Of a DNA stretch of 64,000 nucleotides, positions 37,375 to 46,829 are shown one piece after another. How positions within the stretch are numbered: position 1 is the stretch's first letter; each line of letters begins with the position of its first letter. The position numbers and the translations under genes are program-made. The notes beneath the pieces are model-generated. The model was not told where the DNA came from. It searched no databases and worked only from the letters and a program-made list of their open reading frames with translations. The DNA is from Yersinia bercovieri ATCC 43970 (lineage in GTDB: Bacteria; Pseudomonadota; Gammaproteobacteria; Enterobacterales; Enterobacteriaceae), in contig NZ_CP054044.1 of the NCBI RefSeq assembly GCF_013282745.1, positions 2,852,001-2,916,000 of the forward strand, in the 5' to 3' direction.

Positions 37375-39832
37375 TTACTTCAGTTGGCGCAGTTTCGGCC
37401 GCTCCGGTAGGGTGTAACTTACATTACCCGCCACCCCGGCTGGGGGGCTGCCCGTCACGGACGACCAGGAGGTTGGAACACCGGCATCATCCAGTACGGC
37501 AAGGACTCCGTAACCGCCGTAGACTGCCCGTAGGTTATGCAGTGCGGTAATCTCGGTCGGCACTGTGCCGCCAAGGTCAGGATTCCCCCAAGCCACCACG
37601 CTGCCGTTGGCGCGCAGAGCCGCAAAAGCATACGAGCTCCCGACCAGTAGGACAATATCGCTCAGGCCAGCCACCTCCTTGGAAACCGTCCCCCCACGGG
37701 CAGGATCCCCCAGGCCACCACGCTGCCATCCGCCCGCAGCGCCGCAAAGGCACTCCCACTCCCGACCAGTTGGACAATATCGCTCAGGCCTGCCACTTCC
37801 GACGATACCGTGCCCCCACTGTCTGAGCTCCCCCAGGCCACCACGCTGCCGTTGGCGCGCAGCGCCGCAAAGGCAGTCTCCCCTGCGACCACCTGCACAA
37901 TATCGGTCAGGCCCGCCACTGAGCTCGTGTCGCCACCGAACGCGTAGTAGGGATAGGCCACCACGCTGCCGTTGGCGCGCAGCGCCGCAAAGGCATAATC
38001 ACCCCCGACCACCTGCACGATATCGCGCAAGCCCGCCACCGCCGGCGATACAGTACCCCCATCGTCGGGATTTCCCCAGGCCACCAAGCTGCCATCTGCC
38101 CGCAGCGCCGCAAAGGCCGACAAGCCCCCGACCACCTGCACAATATCGCGCAGGCCCGCCACCGCCGGCGGCACTGTGCCCCCATTATTGGCATCCTTCG
38201 CCCAAGCCACCACGCTGCCGTCCGCACACCGTGCCGCTAAGGCACTCCCCCCCGCGACCACCTGGACGATATTGCGCAGGTTAGCTACCGCTGGTGGTAC
38301 TTTGCCCCCGGCGAAGTCATACCCCCAGGCTGCCACGCTGCCGTTGGCGCCCAGTGCCTCAAAGGTAGACTGACCCCCGACCACCTGGACAATATCGCGC
38401 AGGCTGGCCACCGTGGCTGCGTCGCCCGGGTAATCGTAACCCCCCCAGGCCGCCACGCTACCGTCATTGAGCACCACCGCACAGGCACCACTAGACAGGG
38501 CTATGTTCTGCGGTCGTAACCGCACCACCTCGGTGCCGACGCTGACGACCAGTTCCAGCTCTGGGTGGGTATCGATAAAGCGCACGTCAGTGCTCACCTC
38601 GGGCAGCCCCTCATACTGCCAGTGCGCCTTGAGCAGCGCCCGGGTGGTCTGGTCCTGGGCCACCAGACAGCCCGAACCCTGATGATAGGAGGCCGAACTA
38701 CCTCTGGCCCCCACCACCCACAGATTGCCGACATGAACCAGTTTTTGGATACCGTAGTGCGTTATGGCCGACAGCCTGTCGTCGTTGACCGCGTAGCGCA
38801 GGTCCACCGAGCCCCCCAGATAGGGGTCAATCTGTGCGGTCGGCACCTGGACGCGGATATATCCCTGGGCAACGTCCACTGTGCTCACCAAATTGGCCGG
38901 TGACTTGTATACCTGCCCCGGAGTCCCCACCGCATCAACGGGCATCCACTCCAGCTGTACTCTGTCTCCGGCGGCTATCAGCGGGTAGCTGATACGCACC
39001 TGGGCCCCGCCGATCAGTCTTTCCGGGTCAAGCTGGTCACCGTCTGCCTCCTCTATCACCGGGGCAGTCAATGGGGCGGCTTCGCCCACCCGATAAGTCT
39101 GATGTAATGACACCTGTGTGTCGCCACCGGCCACCGGCTCCACCTCGTACCAGACCTCTACCGTCCCGCCATCAAACGGCTGCGCGCCCTCTGCCGCCTC
39201 GCAGTCAAAACTGACTGGCTCACCGACCAGCGCCCTTGGTACAGGCATACTGTCCGTCAGGGTCACCGGGTCGCCCGACGGGGGGCTACCCCGCCAGAGG
39301 TAACTCAGTTTGTCTTTTGCTGCCATTCCTGGCCAGGGTGGGACGGTCAGGGTGAGGAGTTCCGGCTCCAGCGGGTCAATTTCACCCGCCAGCGCTTCTT
39401 CAATCTCCGGGGCGGCCAGTTGACTCACCGGCGGGACATCCACCCCAATGTGCTCTTCCTCTGAGTAGACACCATCTACATCGTAGCTCAGGTACAATGT
39501 ACCTCCATCGGCATAGGGCTTCAGATAAGTGGCGATATCGACCGGGAAAGTGATGACTTTATCCACGGTGCCTGCCGACACGGCTTTGCCTTTATTATAG
39601 TTGGGCCCCAACAGATTGATGTCGGGTAGAACCCCCCACCAGCGCAGAGTGACATACTGACCTCCGGCCATTCCGGGCCAGGGAAGAATATCCACATTGA
39701 CGGTTTTTTTCGTGCCGAGCTCGCTAAGCTGAATGGCCCCCCGGCGGATTCGCGCAGTCCGGGTGCCGGCAGAGTAGTATCAAGCCGGCTGTCAGGCTCT
39801 CCGGGATGGGCAGACAAGTGAGTATTGGTCAT
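37375..39832 (-). pseudogene. RCC1-like tandem-repeat protein with Ig-like N-terminal part, two frameshifts
   Basis: Read leftward from ATG 39832 (MTNTHLSAHPGEPDSR, AGGAG ribosome site), an intact protein would be about 818 residues. The first 340 residues hold three copies of a beta-domain with the motif PWPGMA / PLIAAGDRVQLEW. The C-terminal half has about eight 41-residue repeats of the type VAGLRDIVQVVGG...AFAALRADGSVVAWG, RCC1-like blades. Two single-G losses interrupt it, at the G-runs at 39737-39742 and 37707-37711; adding one G at each restores a continuous frame. No signal peptide or secretion signal is visible. The function is unknown. The gene is notably GC-rich against its neighbours, which suggests acquisition. 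It may be a true pseudogene, phase-variable, or a sequencing artefact. Confidence 0.75.
37650..38500 (-). repeat. Tandem 123-bp coding repeats (RCC1-like blades)
   Basis: About seven imperfect direct repeats of roughly 123 bp (41 codons). They are recognisable from the recurring plus-strand words GCCGCAAAGGC, CACGCTGCC and ACCACCTG.AC.ATATCG. The similarity at DNA level is high enough to suggest recent duplication or gene conversion between blades. Confidence 0.8.
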
Positions 39833-40126
39833 TTTGGTTTCTCCTGAAGGGAAAAAAGGTCGCCCCAGACCGATGCACTTTTGCAGGTGCCGTGTCTAGG
39901 TCGTCTGAGTGAGCATAGGGAGAGATGATGGAGAGGGATAATGACATTAAGTGTTCGGTTGATAACCGCAGGTGGTTGATGAACGTAGCCCGCTGATATT
40001 GGTTGAGAGGGCGGCACATAATGCCATTCAACTCATCTCAGTTGCCCCACTCACGGGATGACACCCGCTTTAGGGCGATTTATGCTATCTTACGCGCCAG
40101 AAAATGCCGATTAGAGAGTCAGTACG
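39833..40126. other. Intergenic region between the RCC1-like gene and rlmF
   Basis: Divergent promoter region, with a clear ribosome site (CAGGAGAAACC) for the leftward gene at 39837-39847. No other gene seen. Confidence 0.5.
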
Positions 40127-41101
40127 ATGGAAAACAAAAAAGTATTCCCCAAAGAAAAAAGTGGATTGCATCCCCGGAATCGTCATCGCTCGCGTTATGA
40201 CTTTGATGCGCTTTCAGTGAGTTGCCCAGAGTTAATCCCTTTTTTGGCCCCTAATGCCTATGGTGATATTTCTGTCGATTTTGCCGATCCTTTGGCAGTG
40301 AAAATGCTGAATCGGGCATTACTAAAACATTTTTACGGTATTGAATATTGGGACATCCCCGCGGACTTTTTATGCCCACCGATCCCTGGCCGCGCTGATT
40401 ATATTCATCATTTGGCTGATCTATTAGCCAGTTGCAATGATGGAGTGATCCCGGCAGGTAAAAATATTGCGCTGCTGGATATTGGTGTCGGTGCTAATTG
40501 CATCTACCCGATTATTGGTCAGCGTGAATATGGCTGGCGTTTTACCGGTACTGACATTGATCCGCAAGCACTGAGCGCGGCAAAAATGGTGGTATCCATG
40601 AACCCGACCCTAAGAAATACCCTGCGTTTGAAACATCAAAAAGATCCGCAGGCCATTTTCGAGGGGGTTCTGGCGGCGAATGAGCGCTACGATGCCACAT
40701 TGTGTAATCCGCCGTTCCACGGCTCGGCAGAAGAGGCCGCAGCCACTACACGCCGTAAGCTGCACAAATTAGGTAAAGGCGAGGTTGCCGCCAAGCCGGT
40801 GCAAAACTTTGGTGGCAAAAATAGCGAGTTGTGGTGTGAGGGCGGCGAAGAGGGTTTTGTCAGCCGCATGGTGGTGGAAAGCGCCACTAAAGCGAAGAGT
40901 TGTTTCTGGTTTACCTCATTGATCTCCAAGAAAACGACGTTACCCGCTATCTATCATGCTCTGCGCTACGCCAATGCAGTTGAAGTTCGCACCATTGATA
41001 TGGCACAGGGTCAGAAAGTGAGTCGTTTTGTAGCATGGACTTTTCTGACGCCAGAGGAGCAGGCTGTTTGGAGGTCTGAGCGCTGGACCCTTCGTTCTTG
41101 A
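40127..41101 (+). CDS. rlmF: 23S rRNA (adenine-1618 N6)-methyltransferase RlmF
   Basis: 324-residue SAM-dependent methyltransferase that modifies A1618 of 23S rRNA. The SAM-binding loop is LLDIGVGANCIYP (about residue 117), and the amino-methyltransferase catalytic motif is CNPPFHGS. N-terminal LHPRNRHRSRYDFDAL matches E. coli RlmF (YbiN, 308 aa). The last five codons (WTLRS, stop) lie inside the first copy of a 123-bp intergenic repeat, so the natural C-terminus may have been rewritten by that repeat. Confidence 0.94.
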   Translation: MENKKVFPKEKSGLHPRNRHRSRYDFDALSVSCPELIPFLAPNAYGDISVDFADPLAVKMLNRALLKHFYGIEYWDIPADFLCPPIPGRADYIHHLADLLASCNDGVIPAGKNIALLDIGVGANCIYPIIGQREYGWRFTGTDIDPQALSAAKMVVSMNPTLRNTLRLKHQKDPQAIFEGVLAANERYDATLCNPPFHGSAEEAAATTRRKLHKLGKGEVAAKPVQNFGGKNSELWCEGGEEGFVSRMVVESATKAKSCFWFTSLISKKTTLPAIYHALRYANAVEVRTIDMAQGQKVSRFVAWTFLTPEEQAVWRSERWTLRS

Positions 41102-41351
41102 AGCTGCAGGGGTGTTAGCTGCGTTCACTTACCCGAATCACTTACTGGTGTAAGCTCATCGGGATTCGCTCGCTTGCTGCCTACCTGCAACTCCAATAAC
41201 TTTGGGTTGACCCTTCGTCCTTGAGGCTGCAGGGGTGTTAGCTGCATTCACTTACCCGAATCACTTACTGGTGTAAGCTCATCGGGATTCGCTCGCTTGC
41301 TGCCTAGCTGCAACTCCAATAACTTTGGGTTGACCCTTCGTCCTTGAGGCT
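41087..41351. repeat. Two and a fraction copies of a 123-bp direct repeat
   Basis: Copy 1 is 41087-41209 and copy 2 is 41210-41332; each starts ACCCTTCGT and they differ at only a few bases. A third copy (41333-41351) stops after ACCCTTCGTCCTTGAGGCT. Each unit contains an imperfect dyad, CCCGAATCACTTAC-TGGT-GTAAGCTCATCGGG. Copy 1 overlaps the last codons of rlmF. It is non-coding in appearance and looks like a Yersinia-type interspersed repeat, but I cannot name the family. Confidence 0.85.
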
Positions 41352-41460
41352 ACTACTGTTTTGTGATCCGCAATATGTGCTTAGCGGTGGCTATCGCCGT
41401 CACTGGCAATTGCTCAAGACCGCATTTGCGCAGGTCAAGAATCAGCAACCCCATCTATGA
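41350..41460 (+). pseudogene. Orphan coding-like tail between the 123-bp repeats and glnQ
   Basis: Frame of 36 codons with no start, reading FCDPQYVLSGGYRRHWQLL and ending QVKNQQPHL then TGA. Composition and codon use look coding. It begins exactly where the third repeat copy breaks off, so it may be the 3' end of a gene removed by repeat-mediated deletion. In E. coli ybiO lies at this position, but I could not match the fragment to it. Identity unknown. Confidence 0.35.
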
Positions 41461-41476
41461 GCGGTTTATCAGATAA

Positions 41477-41513
41477 AAAATGGGCGGGATCCTAAGATGC
41501 CCGCCCATTTTAT
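41477..41513. terminator. glnQ terminator (bidirectional)
   Basis: Stem AAAATGGGCGGG / CCCGCCCATTTT with A and T tracts on both sides, 25 nt beyond the glnQ stop at 41538. Confidence 0.88.
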
Positions 41514-41537
41514 TTTAGGCTAATACTAAACCGCACA

Positions 41538-42260
41538 TCAGGAGACGTGTTGCAGGAACTCCCGCAAACGTTCACTTGGCGGATTGGAGATCAGACTGTC
41601 TGGTTCACCATCTTGTGCCACCCGGCCTTTATCGATAAAGATCAGGCGCGATGCCACTTTTTGGGCAAAGCCCACTTCATGGGTGACGATGACCATCGTC
41701 ATGCCCTCTTCGGCTAAATCTTTCATTACGGTCAAGACTTCATGACGTAATTCCGGGTCCAGCGCGGAGGTCGGCTCATCAAACAGCATCAGCTTGGGTT
41801 TTACCGCCAGAGCGCGGGCGATCGCCACCCGCTGCTGTTGACCGCCCGACAACTCTGCCGGGAAGTGGTGAGCACGATCTGCCAGCCCAACCTTGGTCAA
41901 TAACTCCATCGCTAGCTGATTCGCCGCCTCTTTCGAGGCCCCACGGACCCGGACTGGGCCAAAGGCCACGTTTTCCAGCGCGGTCAGATGCGGGAACAGA
42001 TAAAACTGTTGGAACACCATGCCAGCTTCCTGACGGATCAGGCGTTCATCAACTTTGGGGTCATTTACATCCAGGCCATCGACAATCAATTGACCACTGG
42101 TAATCACTTCCAGCTTATTGATACAGCGCAACAGGGTAGATTTACCCGAGCCGGAAGGGCCAATAATCACCACCACTTCTCCCTTGGTGATATTCAGATT
42201 GATGTCGTGGAGCACCTGGGTTTTGCCAAAGTGTTTGGAGACGTTTTTGAATTCAATCAT
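41538..42260 (-). CDS. glnQ: Glutamine ABC transporter ATPase GlnQ
   Basis: 240-residue ATPase, identical in length to E. coli GlnQ. Walker A is [13 protein letters not shown], the signature [15 protein letters not shown], Walker [13 protein letters not shown], and the switch His is in VTHEVGFA. It powers the GlnHPQ importer. The ATG at 42260 overlaps the glnP stop by ATGA; the longer ORF (to 42347) is antisense-like overlap into glnP. Last gene of glnHPQ. Confidence 0.96.
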   Translation of the reverse strand: MIEFKNVSKHFGKTQVLHDINLNITKGEVVVIIGPSGSGKSTLLRCINKLEVITSGQLIVDGLDVNDPKVDERLIRQEAGMVFQQFYLFPHLTALENVAFGPVRVRGASKEAANQLAMELLTKVGLADRAHHFPAELSGGQQQRVAIARALAVKPKLMLFDEPTSALDPELRHEVLTVMKDLAEEGMTMVIVTHEVGFAQKVASRLIFIDKGRVAQDGEPDSLISNPPSERLREFLQHVS

Positions 42261-42913
42261 ATTATTTTCAGCTTTCTTTCTAACCGGCGCAGAACAAAGC
42301 TCAGAGCCAGGGTGATTATCAGGTAGATCACCGCCACCGCACTCCATATCTCCATGGCGCGGAAGTTACCGGCGATAATTTCCTGACCCTGACGAGTCAG
42401 TTCTGCTACGCCAATCACGATAAACAGTGAGGTGTCTTTGATACTGACGATCCATTGGTTACCCAGTGGCGGCAGCATACGGCGCAGGGCCAGAGGGGCA
42501 ATCACGTAACGCAGAGTGTCGCGTTTGGATAAACCTAGCGCCAGACCCGCTTCACGGAAGCCATTGTGGATTGACAGCACCGCACCACGGGTGATCTCCG
42601 CGATATAAGCCCCTGAGTTAATAATAATCGTCACAACGGCGGCGGAGAAAGGATCGATGCGCACTGGCATCATCATCGGCAAGGCAAAGTAAATAAACAT
42701 CACCTGCACCACAATTGGCGTGCCACGGATCAGCTCAATAAATACTAATGCGATATTTCTGCTCAGCCAGCCACCGTAAGCGCGGGCAAAACCGGCTATA
42801 ACCCCAATAATCAGGCCGCCAAGCAACCCGAGGACCGAAATCCATAGGGTTAACTTGGCGCCTTCAAGCAGGATTGGGATGGCGGGCCAAATAGCGCTCC
42901 ATTCAAACTGCAT
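42257..42913 (-). CDS. glnP: Glutamine ABC transporter permease GlnP
   Basis: 218-residue HAAT-type permease with about five TM segments and the EAA loop in [20 protein letters not shown]. Length is one residue short of E. coli GlnP. It lies 36 bp after glnH and overlaps glnQ by 4 bp. Confidence 0.95.
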   Translation of the reverse strand: MQFEWSAIWPAIPILLEGAKLTLWISVLGLLGGLIIGVIAGFARAYGGWLSRNIALVFIELIRGTPIVVQVMFIYFALPMMMPVRIDPFSAAVVTIIINSGAYIAEITRGAVLSIHNGFREAGLALGLSKRDTLRYVIAPLALRRMLPPLGNQWIVSIKDTSLFIVIGVAELTRQGQEIIAGNFRAMEIWSAVAVIYLIITLALSFVLRRLERKLKII

Positions 42914-42949
42914 GGATATTCTCCTGGTCTAAAAACGGCAAAAAATTAA

Positions 42950-43693
42950 TTATTTAGGTTCTACGCCGAACCATTTTTTATAAATTGCAGCGTAAGTGCC
43001 GTCTTCTTTCAGAGATTTCAGAGCTACGTTGACTTTATCACGCAGGTCACTACCTTGCGGGAATGCTACGCCGTACTGCTGAGCTTTAATGGAGTCGCCC
43101 ACCGCTTTAAACTGACCATTGCCGGCCGTTTTGATGAAGTACAGGATGTTGGGGGTGTCATGCAATACGGCATCAGCACGGCCAGTTCCTAACTCCAGAT
43201 AGGCGTTATCGATATTCGGGAATTGACGTAAGTCTTTGGTTTTGATGTTGGCTTTAGCATAATCAACAGAACCGGTGCCACTTTTTACTGCTACCACTTT
43301 GCCTTGCAGATCCGCTTCGCCTTTGATGTCGTTGTTGTCCGCTTTGACCATGACCAGCAGACCGCTGTTGTAGTAGCCGTCAGAGAAATCGACCGCTTTT
43401 TTACGTTCGTCGGTGATGGTGATACCCGCCAGTGCCAGATCTACGTTCTTAGTTTGCAGTGCAGGAATGATGCCACTGAAATCCATTGGTTTCAGGGTGT
43501 ATTTCACATCCAGTTTTTTCGCGATGGCATCCCATAAGTCGATATCAAAACCGACGTATTTATCCCCTTGTTTGAACTCAAATGGAACGAAAGCGGTATC
43601 TGTAGCAACAATCAACTCTTTTTCTGCGGCGTGGGAGCTAACGGCAAAGGCCAGTGCGAGTGCGGCCAATGAAACTTTAACAAGTGACTTCAT
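42950..43693 (-). CDS. glnH: Glutamine-binding periplasmic protein GlnH
   Basis: 247-residue periplasmic solute-binding protein: signal peptide to about residue 22 (AFAVSSHA), then the PBPb domain ([34 protein letters not shown]). Matches E. coli GlnH (248 aa). First gene of glnHPQ. NtrC-type sites and a sigma-54-type promoter lie 115-255 nt upstream, consistent with nitrogen control. Confidence 0.96.
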   Translation of the reverse strand: MKSLVKVSLAALALAFAVSSHAAEKELIVATDTAFVPFEFKQGDKYVGFDIDLWDAIAKKLDVKYTLKPMDFSGIIPALQTKNVDLALAGITITDERKKAVDFSDGYYNSGLLVMVKADNNDIKGEADLQGKVVAVKSGTGSVDYAKANIKTKDLRQFPNIDNAYLELGTGRADAVLHDTPNILYFIKTAGNGQFKAVGDSIKAQQYGVAFPQGSDLRDKVNVALKSLKEDGTYAAIYKKWFGVEPK

Positions 43694-43808
43694 AAGTGGG
43701 TGTTCCTTTGTGCTTTTGTGGATATACCTTTTGTACCGACACCGCAGTTAACCTGCGATGCAATAACTTGGGGCAAAGAGATCCATTTTTATATTTCAGG
43801 GAGCAATA

Positions 43809-43824
43809 TGAAAAGATCGTGCCA
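43809..43824 (-). promoter_or_regulatory. Sigma-54 promoter of glnHPQ
   Basis: Minus-strand TGGCACGATCTTTTCA fits the -24/-12 pattern TGGCAC-N5-TTGCA, with one mismatch in the -12 element. It resembles the E. coli glnHp2 promoter and lies about 116 nt before the glnH start. Confidence 0.75.
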
Positions 43825-43897
43825 GAAATGCAACTTATTTAAAAATAAAGAGTTTGCTGCGGGTAGTTAGCCTGAAACTACTTAGCAAGCTTTTATT

Positions 43898-43947
43898 GCA
43901 CCATTCTGACTCACCAAAATGGTGCGTGATTATCATTGTGGTGCAAC
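43898..43947. promoter_or_regulatory. NtrC (GlnG) binding sites upstream of glnH
   Basis: A central near-perfect dyad CTCACCAAAATGGTGC (43910-43925) is flanked by half-sites TGCACCAT (43898-43905) and ATGGTGCA-like TTGTGGTGCAA (43937-43947). NtrC consensus is TGCACCA-N3-TGGTGCA. They lie 75-140 bp upstream of the sigma-54 promoter, the usual enhancer distance. Confidence 0.7.
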
Positions 43948-44083
43948 AAGCTATATATTTACTTATTATTAACTCGCCAATCAATAAGAAACAATCGATA
44001 AATAACACTTATGCAACAATCTTGTTAACTGTATCGAGTTTTTGCTTGAAAAGGGTGCAGCTTGGGAGTGAGTCGTGCGGGGG

Positions 44084-44350
44084 CTATCTAAGTTGGCTAT
44101 CTTTGCTACCACGGCGGTTGTAGCCGGCATGGTTTGCCTGATGCTTATCTAATTGGTTTTGGCAGGCCAGACAATACTTCACACCAGCCAGTGCTGTACG
44201 TCGTGCCTCGGGAATGGCTGCTCCACACGCCAGGCAGTAGATTTCACTCTCGCCTTTGCCAAGAGCCTGTCGGGCGCGCTGAACCGCATCTTCAAGGGTG
44301 GAGTCAATTTGATCTTGTACTGCGCCGTCTCCGGCCCATCCACTTGCCAT
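44084..44350 (-). CDS. ybiI: DksA/TraR-type zinc-finger protein YbiI
   Basis: 88-residue protein with the four-Cys zinc knuckle CLACGAAIPEARR ... YCLACQ. The N-terminus MASGWAGDGAVQDQIDSTLE and the conserved C-terminus GYNRRGSKDSQLR match E. coli YbiI at the same length. It is related to TraR/DksA but lacks the long coiled coil, so an effect on RNA polymerase is possible yet unproven. The ATG at 44350 is chosen by homology. Confidence 0.93.
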   Translation of the reverse strand: MASGWAGDGAVQDQIDSTLEDAVQRARQALGKGESEIYCLACGAAIPEARRTALAGVKYCLACQNQLDKHQANHAGYNRRGSKDSQLR

Positions 44351-44451
44351 ATGACCTCCGCTAATAGGGCCGATTAACCGGCCCTGTCTGTCATCTTTCA
44401 AATACCGCTCATCTTACAAATAGCCGGTATGTTGGAGAGCAATGGGGGTGA

Positions 44452-44955
44452 TTACTCAATATTTGCCTCAAGGAACCACAGGAATTTATCCAGATCACGA
44501 GATGCAGCAGTAAACATGTCGGCGCTCGCCTCATCATCGACCTCAGCGATGGCTTTGCGGATAAAGTTTGCGACCACCCCATAGCGATCGGCCAACTCTT
44601 TCAGGTGCTCTTGCACACTATGAATATGGGTCGGATAGCTCTTCAGTGGGGTTTTATCGGTAACTAGCTGTGCAGTCCCGAGTGCTACGCCACCTAATTG
44701 AACCGCGCGCTCGGCAAAAGTATCCAGATGATCATTAATGGCCGTGCGGAAGCCATCCAACATTTCGTGGACTGCGATAAAGTTCGCACCGCGCATATTC
44801 CAGTGAGCCTGTTTGGTGATCAGCGACAGGTCGATAAACTGAATAACCAGCTGGTTTAATAGCTTAATCGTCAGCGTTTTATCATGTTCATCAACGTCAT
44901 TACGGGTATAGATTAGTTCAGAAGATTTTGCTTTTACCAGTTTTGCTGTACTCAT
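44452..44955 (-). CDS. dps: DNA-protecting ferritin-like protein Dps
   Basis: 167-residue dodecamer-forming ferritin homologue that stores iron and compacts DNA in starved or oxidatively stressed cells. The inter-subunit ferroxidase ligands are visible in [21 protein letters not shown] and [15 protein letters not shown]. The Lys-rich N-terminus ([20 protein letters not shown]) is the DNA-binding tail. Length equals E. coli Dps. Its AT-rich leader (44956 onward) probably holds IHF/OxyR-type control, not resolved here. Confidence 0.96.
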   Translation of the reverse strand: MSTAKLVKAKSSELIYTRNDVDEHDKTLTIKLLNQLVIQFIDLSLITKQAHWNMRGANFIAVHEMLDGFRTAINDHLDTFAERAVQLGGVALGTAQLVTDKTPLKSYPTHIHSVQEHLKELADRYGVVANFIRKAIAEVDDEASADMFTAASRDLDKFLWFLEANIE

Positions 44956-45223
44956 AATAGGTATCCCTTTATTGAGTTGATTGCCAATTTCTTCACCGCA
45001 ATAAGTATAACAAAGATATTTAATTTTGCAGGTCAGATAGCGCCTATCAATTAAATAGCCAACTGCCGAAAGTGTTTGAAAATGTAATTTGGTGTTTCAT
45101 TGATAAAATAGTGTCACTTTTATTTTCATGTCTAATTGATAATAACTATCGCTGTGATTTATATCTGTTTTATTATTTAAATGTTTTTCAATATCTTGGC
45201 TAAGTATTTTATGCTGACGCTAA

Positions 45224-45260
45224 GGTGAGATATTATTTATGAAAATAAATAGTTCTCACC
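45224..45260. repeat. Imperfect hairpin in the dps-tam intergenic region
   Basis: GGTGAGATATTATTT with AAATAAATAGTTCTCACC forms a long imperfect stem. It may be a transcription terminator or a small interspersed repeat; no T-run. The surrounding 44956-45332 is AT-rich and otherwise empty. Confidence 0.4.
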
Positions 45261-45332
45261 ATTGACTATTTTATTGTTGTTTTATCAGTGCGATATACCG
45301 GCTAATTAAATTAACCGGCATTTATTGTGGGA

Positions 45333-45546
45333 TTATGGGCGGGCGCGGGCGATGATAAATAAGCGCGGAAATGCCAGTAAACGCCGGCCATCAATGAGTG
45401 GCGGATATCTGCCTCAAGAAAAGCGCAATCAGGGAGGCGCTGTTGCGCGCTCGCCAACATTGCTATCGAGTTATCAATGCCGACAAGCTGGGCGTGGGGA
45501 GAGCGCTGGTGCAGCAATTCAGTGGAGTTGCCGCGCCAGATAAAAG
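45333..45546 (-). pseudogene. tam: Remnant of trans-aconitate 2-methyltransferase (tam)
   Basis: The leftward frame reads [20 protein letters not shown] then [19 protein letters not shown] and EADIRHS. This matches the SAM-binding third of Tam ([20 protein letters not shown] ... LPDCQFVEADIR in E. coli). After a large internal deletion with frame change, the sequence [17 protein letters not shown] with TAA at 45333-45335 matches the Tam C-terminus. The first part up to the glycine-rich loop and the whole middle are missing. About 210 bp remain of some 770 bp. The methyltransferase is lost. Confidence 0.82.
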
Positions 45547-45552
45547 GGCATG

Positions 45553-46218
45553 TTACAGATTCTGCAATGGCCCGCTAAACAACACCGCCCCGGTTGGCTG
45601 ACCGGTCGGGGAACCCCCGTGAGGCTCAAGGCTAATCGCCAGCAGTGAGTTATCGGTTAGCTGGTTTTCAGCCAATATCAGTTGTGTCGGCCCGCTGCTA
45701 TTGAGCAACCCCAGTGAGTGCGGCTTTTCACCGGCAGGAATACTCCACAGCTCAAGGCTATTATTGCGGCTTACCGCGACTGGATTCAGTGGCGTTAAGG
45801 TCAAATTGCGGGTCGATTTTTCCAAACTGACCACCCATTGGCTATTTTGCTGGCTATTTGATAGCACGGCTACCGGTATCGCGGTAGGGGGTTCCACCAA
45901 TAGACGCGGCACGATGAGGAGTGCCGCCAGGCCTGCGGCGACCGCCCAACCGGCATACGACCAGCGATGACGTTTGATGTGGCGCACATTTTCCTGTGGT
46001 AGCTCCAGCGCTAAGCGTTTCCAAACGCGCTCAGGTGGCTCTAAAGGGGCGAGCTGATTGTCCAGTTGAGTAAACAGGCTCTGCCAACTGGCAACATCTG
46101 CCGCCAGCCGTGGGTCACGACGGAAGCGGCGTTCAAAACGCATCCGTGCCAGGCCACGCAAGGTGCCTAGTGCATACTCTGCGGCCAGTGCTGAGTCATA
46201 TTCGCGTCTGTTTTTCAT
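45553..46218 (-). CDS. Anti-sigma factor, RskA family
   Basis: 221-residue inner-membrane protein. The N-terminal cytoplasmic anti-sigma domain has the typical [21 protein letters not shown] single TM at about residues 88-106 ([19 protein letters not shown]) is followed by the periplasmic RskA domain ([18 protein letters not shown]). It is translationally coupled to the sigma gene by a 4-bp ATGA overlap. It should sequester the sigma factor at the membrane until a periplasmic signal releases it; the signal is unknown. Confidence 0.9.
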   Translation of the reverse strand: MKNRREYDSALAAEYALGTLRGLARMRFERRFRRDPRLAADVASWQSLFTQLDNQLAPLEPPERVWKRLALELPQENVRHIKRHRWSYAGWAVAAGLAALLIVPRLLVEPPTAIPVAVLSNSQQNSQWVVSLEKSTRNLTLTPLNPVAVSRNNSLELWSIPAGEKPHSLGLLNSSGPTQLILAENQLTDNSLLAISLEPHGGSPTGQPTGAVLFSGPLQNL

Positions 46219-46769
46219 AAGCCTACACAGCCCTTTAGGTGGTCCAGTGCACGACGTATCCAGCTTTTTATCGTACCAAGGGGTTGCTGTAAATGAACCG
46301 CGATCTCCCCATGAGAAAGCCCTTGATAATAAGCCAGCATAATACTTTGACGTTGATCTGCGGGCAGATGTGCTAAGCAGTCTGCCAGCTGTTTAGTCTC
46401 GCCATCTTGCTGTAATTGTGCCAGTGGTGTCAGCGCGCTATCGGTCAGTGTATCAGTTGCATCGTCGTCGAGTGTTTGCAGACGATTATCACTGCCGCGC
46501 ATCAGATCTATTGCCCGGTTGCGTACGATATGGGTCAACCAAGTTAGTGGGGCGCTGAGTTGAGCGTTGTAATTATCAGCCCGGTTCCAGACGGTGAGAA
46601 AACTGTCATGTAAAACTTCTTCTGCACGGGCGTGGTTGCGTAGCATACGTACGGCGACCGCGAATAATCGGGGGGAGGTCAAACGGTAAAGTTTTTCAAA
46701 GGCGGACTGATCGCCTTTAGCAATGGCATCTATCAGTCCGACTTGTTGTTCCACAGAACATTCATTCAT
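46215..46769 (-). CDS. ECF RNA polymerase sigma factor, SigK-like
   Basis: 184-residue ECF sigma factor. Region 2 is AVRMLRNHARAEEVLHDSFLTVWNRAD (described by its ends), and region 4 is LPADQRQSIMLAYYQGLSHG, then GTIKSWIRRAL. It belongs to the SigK/RskA-controlled group. Its gene is followed by its anti-sigma and preceded by a fasciclin-domain gene, 60 bp upstream on the same strand; the three probably form one self-regulated unit. Confidence 0.9.
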   Translation of the reverse strand: MNECSVEQQVGLIDAIAKGDQSAFEKLYRLTSPRLFAVAVRMLRNHARAEEVLHDSFLTVWNRADNYNAQLSAPLTWLTHIVRNRAIDLMRGSDNRLQTLDDDATDTLTDSALTPLAQLQQDGETKQLADCLAHLPADQRQSIMLAYYQGLSHGEIAVHLQQPLGTIKSWIRRALDHLKGCVGL

Positions 46770-46829
46770 GCGCCAATCCCTAAAAATCCGTCAGGTGTAG
46801 TGAGACACTGCACCCAGTATAGACGGGTT

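Noticed and set aside
37565..38284. A 239-codon plus-strand frame rich in Pro and Arg
   Set aside because: It is the antisense shadow of the GC-rich RCC1-like repeats; no ribosome site, low-complexity composition.
41087..41351. Possible CRISPR array (regular repeats)
   Set aside because: The units are tandem 123-bp repeats with no distinct spacers and no cas genes nearby.
45311..45517. A functional small methyltransferase
   Set aside because: Only the SAM-loop segment and an out-of-frame C-terminus of Tam remain.
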